A stretch of DNA of 7,056 nt from an uncultured Clostridia bacterium (GTDB taxonomy: Bacteria > Bacillota > Clostridia > Oscillospirales > Ruminococcaceae). Where the stretch lies: contig CAMBHV010000066.1 of NCBI GenBank assembly GCA_945867255.1, positions 1-7,056 on the forward strand. Direction: 5' to 3'. A program made the translations under genes and the position numbers. The notes beneath the pieces are model-generated. The model saw only the letters and a program-made list of their open reading frames with translations, had not been told where the DNA came from and did not search any database. Each line of letters opens with the position of its first letter. Position 1 is the stretch's first letter. Of the stretch, positions 6,687-7,056 are shown in pieces.

Positions 6687-7056
6687 ATGAGCAAAAAACA
6701 GAAAAAACTCCTTGCCAACAAGGCGGCTCAGGAACTGGCTGCCGAGTATGCTGCTGCAGCTGCTCCGTATGATCCGAAGCAGGAAGATTTTGAATGGATT
6801 GGCTCGGATGCTTCCAGCCGTGAAGCGATTGCGCGCCCGTCCACCAGCTTCTGGCAGGACGGTATGCGCCGGCTGTTCCAGAATAAGGTTGCCATTTTGT
6901 GCATGATCGTACTGCTGTTGATTATTCTGGCGGCTATTTTTGCCCCGATTCTCAGCCCGTTCACTTATTCAGAGCAGCATGTTACACATTCCAACAAAGG
7001 AATGTTCTTTGTATGCCCGGATACAGGGCACAGTCATCTGTGCGGCACGGATGATC
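6687..7056 (+). CDS. oppC: Oligopeptide ABC transporter permease OppC, 3' partial
   Basis: Second channel subunit; 123 residues are visible before the window ends, of about 300-350 expected. The ATG at 6687 follows AAAGGAG (6674-6680) with six bases between, overlapping the end of oppB. A hydrophilic, Ala/Lys/Glu-rich cytosolic N-terminus of about 54 residues precedes SFWQDGMRRLFQNKVAI (54-70), which strongly resembles the start of the OppC_N domain (E. coli OppC has SLWQDARRRFMHN as I recall). One membrane span (about 69-91) ends in FAPILSPF. The extracytoplasmic segment then leads to CGTDD (119-123), the start of the family's FGTDxxGRD motif just before the main permease domain. The N-terminus is longer than in E. 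coli OppC. Cys110, His115, His117 and Cys119 are clustered, which is unusual here. OppD and OppF ATPases would be expected downstream. Confidence 0.9.
   Translation, partial: MSKKQKKLLANKAAQELAAEYAAAAAPYDPKQEDFEWIGSDASSREAIARPSTSFWQDGMRRLFQNKVAILCMIVLLLIILAAIFAPILSPFTYSEQHVTHSNKGMFFVCPDTGHSHLCGTDD

Overview
The window reads as a chromosomal segment of a low-to-moderate GC Firmicute, most likely a gut-type Clostridia member (Oscillospiraceae/Ruminococcaceae-like). This is an inference from several things: a SpoIID-family peptidoglycan enzyme, an alanine/leucine-rich lipoprotein signal peptide on a peptide-binding protein, strong AGGAGG-type ribosome binding sites, TTG start use, and A+T-rich intergenic regions with dense Rho-independent terminators. 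All five genes lie on the + strand. The species cannot be named from this sequence alone.

Layout. (1) Positions 1-1488 hold the 3' part of a gene for a two-domain cell-wall hydrolase. A GH25 muramidase domain is joined by a Gly/Ser linker to a SpoIID-type lytic transglycosylase domain, and a 17-bp terminator hairpin follows. (2) Positions 1817-3376 hold an NhaC-family membrane antiporter. It has its own candidate extended -10 promoter and an 18-bp terminator, so it is probably a single-gene unit. (3) Positions 3451-3794 are an A+T-rich regulatory region with an imperfect inverted repeat and a near-consensus promoter (TTGATT, 17 bp, TATAAT). It drives an oligopeptide ABC importer operon: oppA (3795-5480), a stack of three adjacent hairpins (5527-5666), oppB (5739-6683, TTG start) and oppC (6687-7056, cut by the window edge).

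How the genes work together. OppA is a lipid-anchored receptor that binds extracellular peptides. OppB and OppC form the membrane channel. The two ATPases (OppD/OppF) are not in the window and would be expected just downstream. The hairpins between oppA and oppB are best read as a strong but leaky terminator/attenuator, making much more receptor than channel. The wall hydrolase and the antiporter have separate transcription signals and no evident functional link to the importer.

I found no clearly novel system. The items most worth a second look are the GH25-SpoIID fusion, the unusually elaborate oppA-oppB hairpin stack, and a Cys/His cluster in the first extracytoplasmic segment of OppC.
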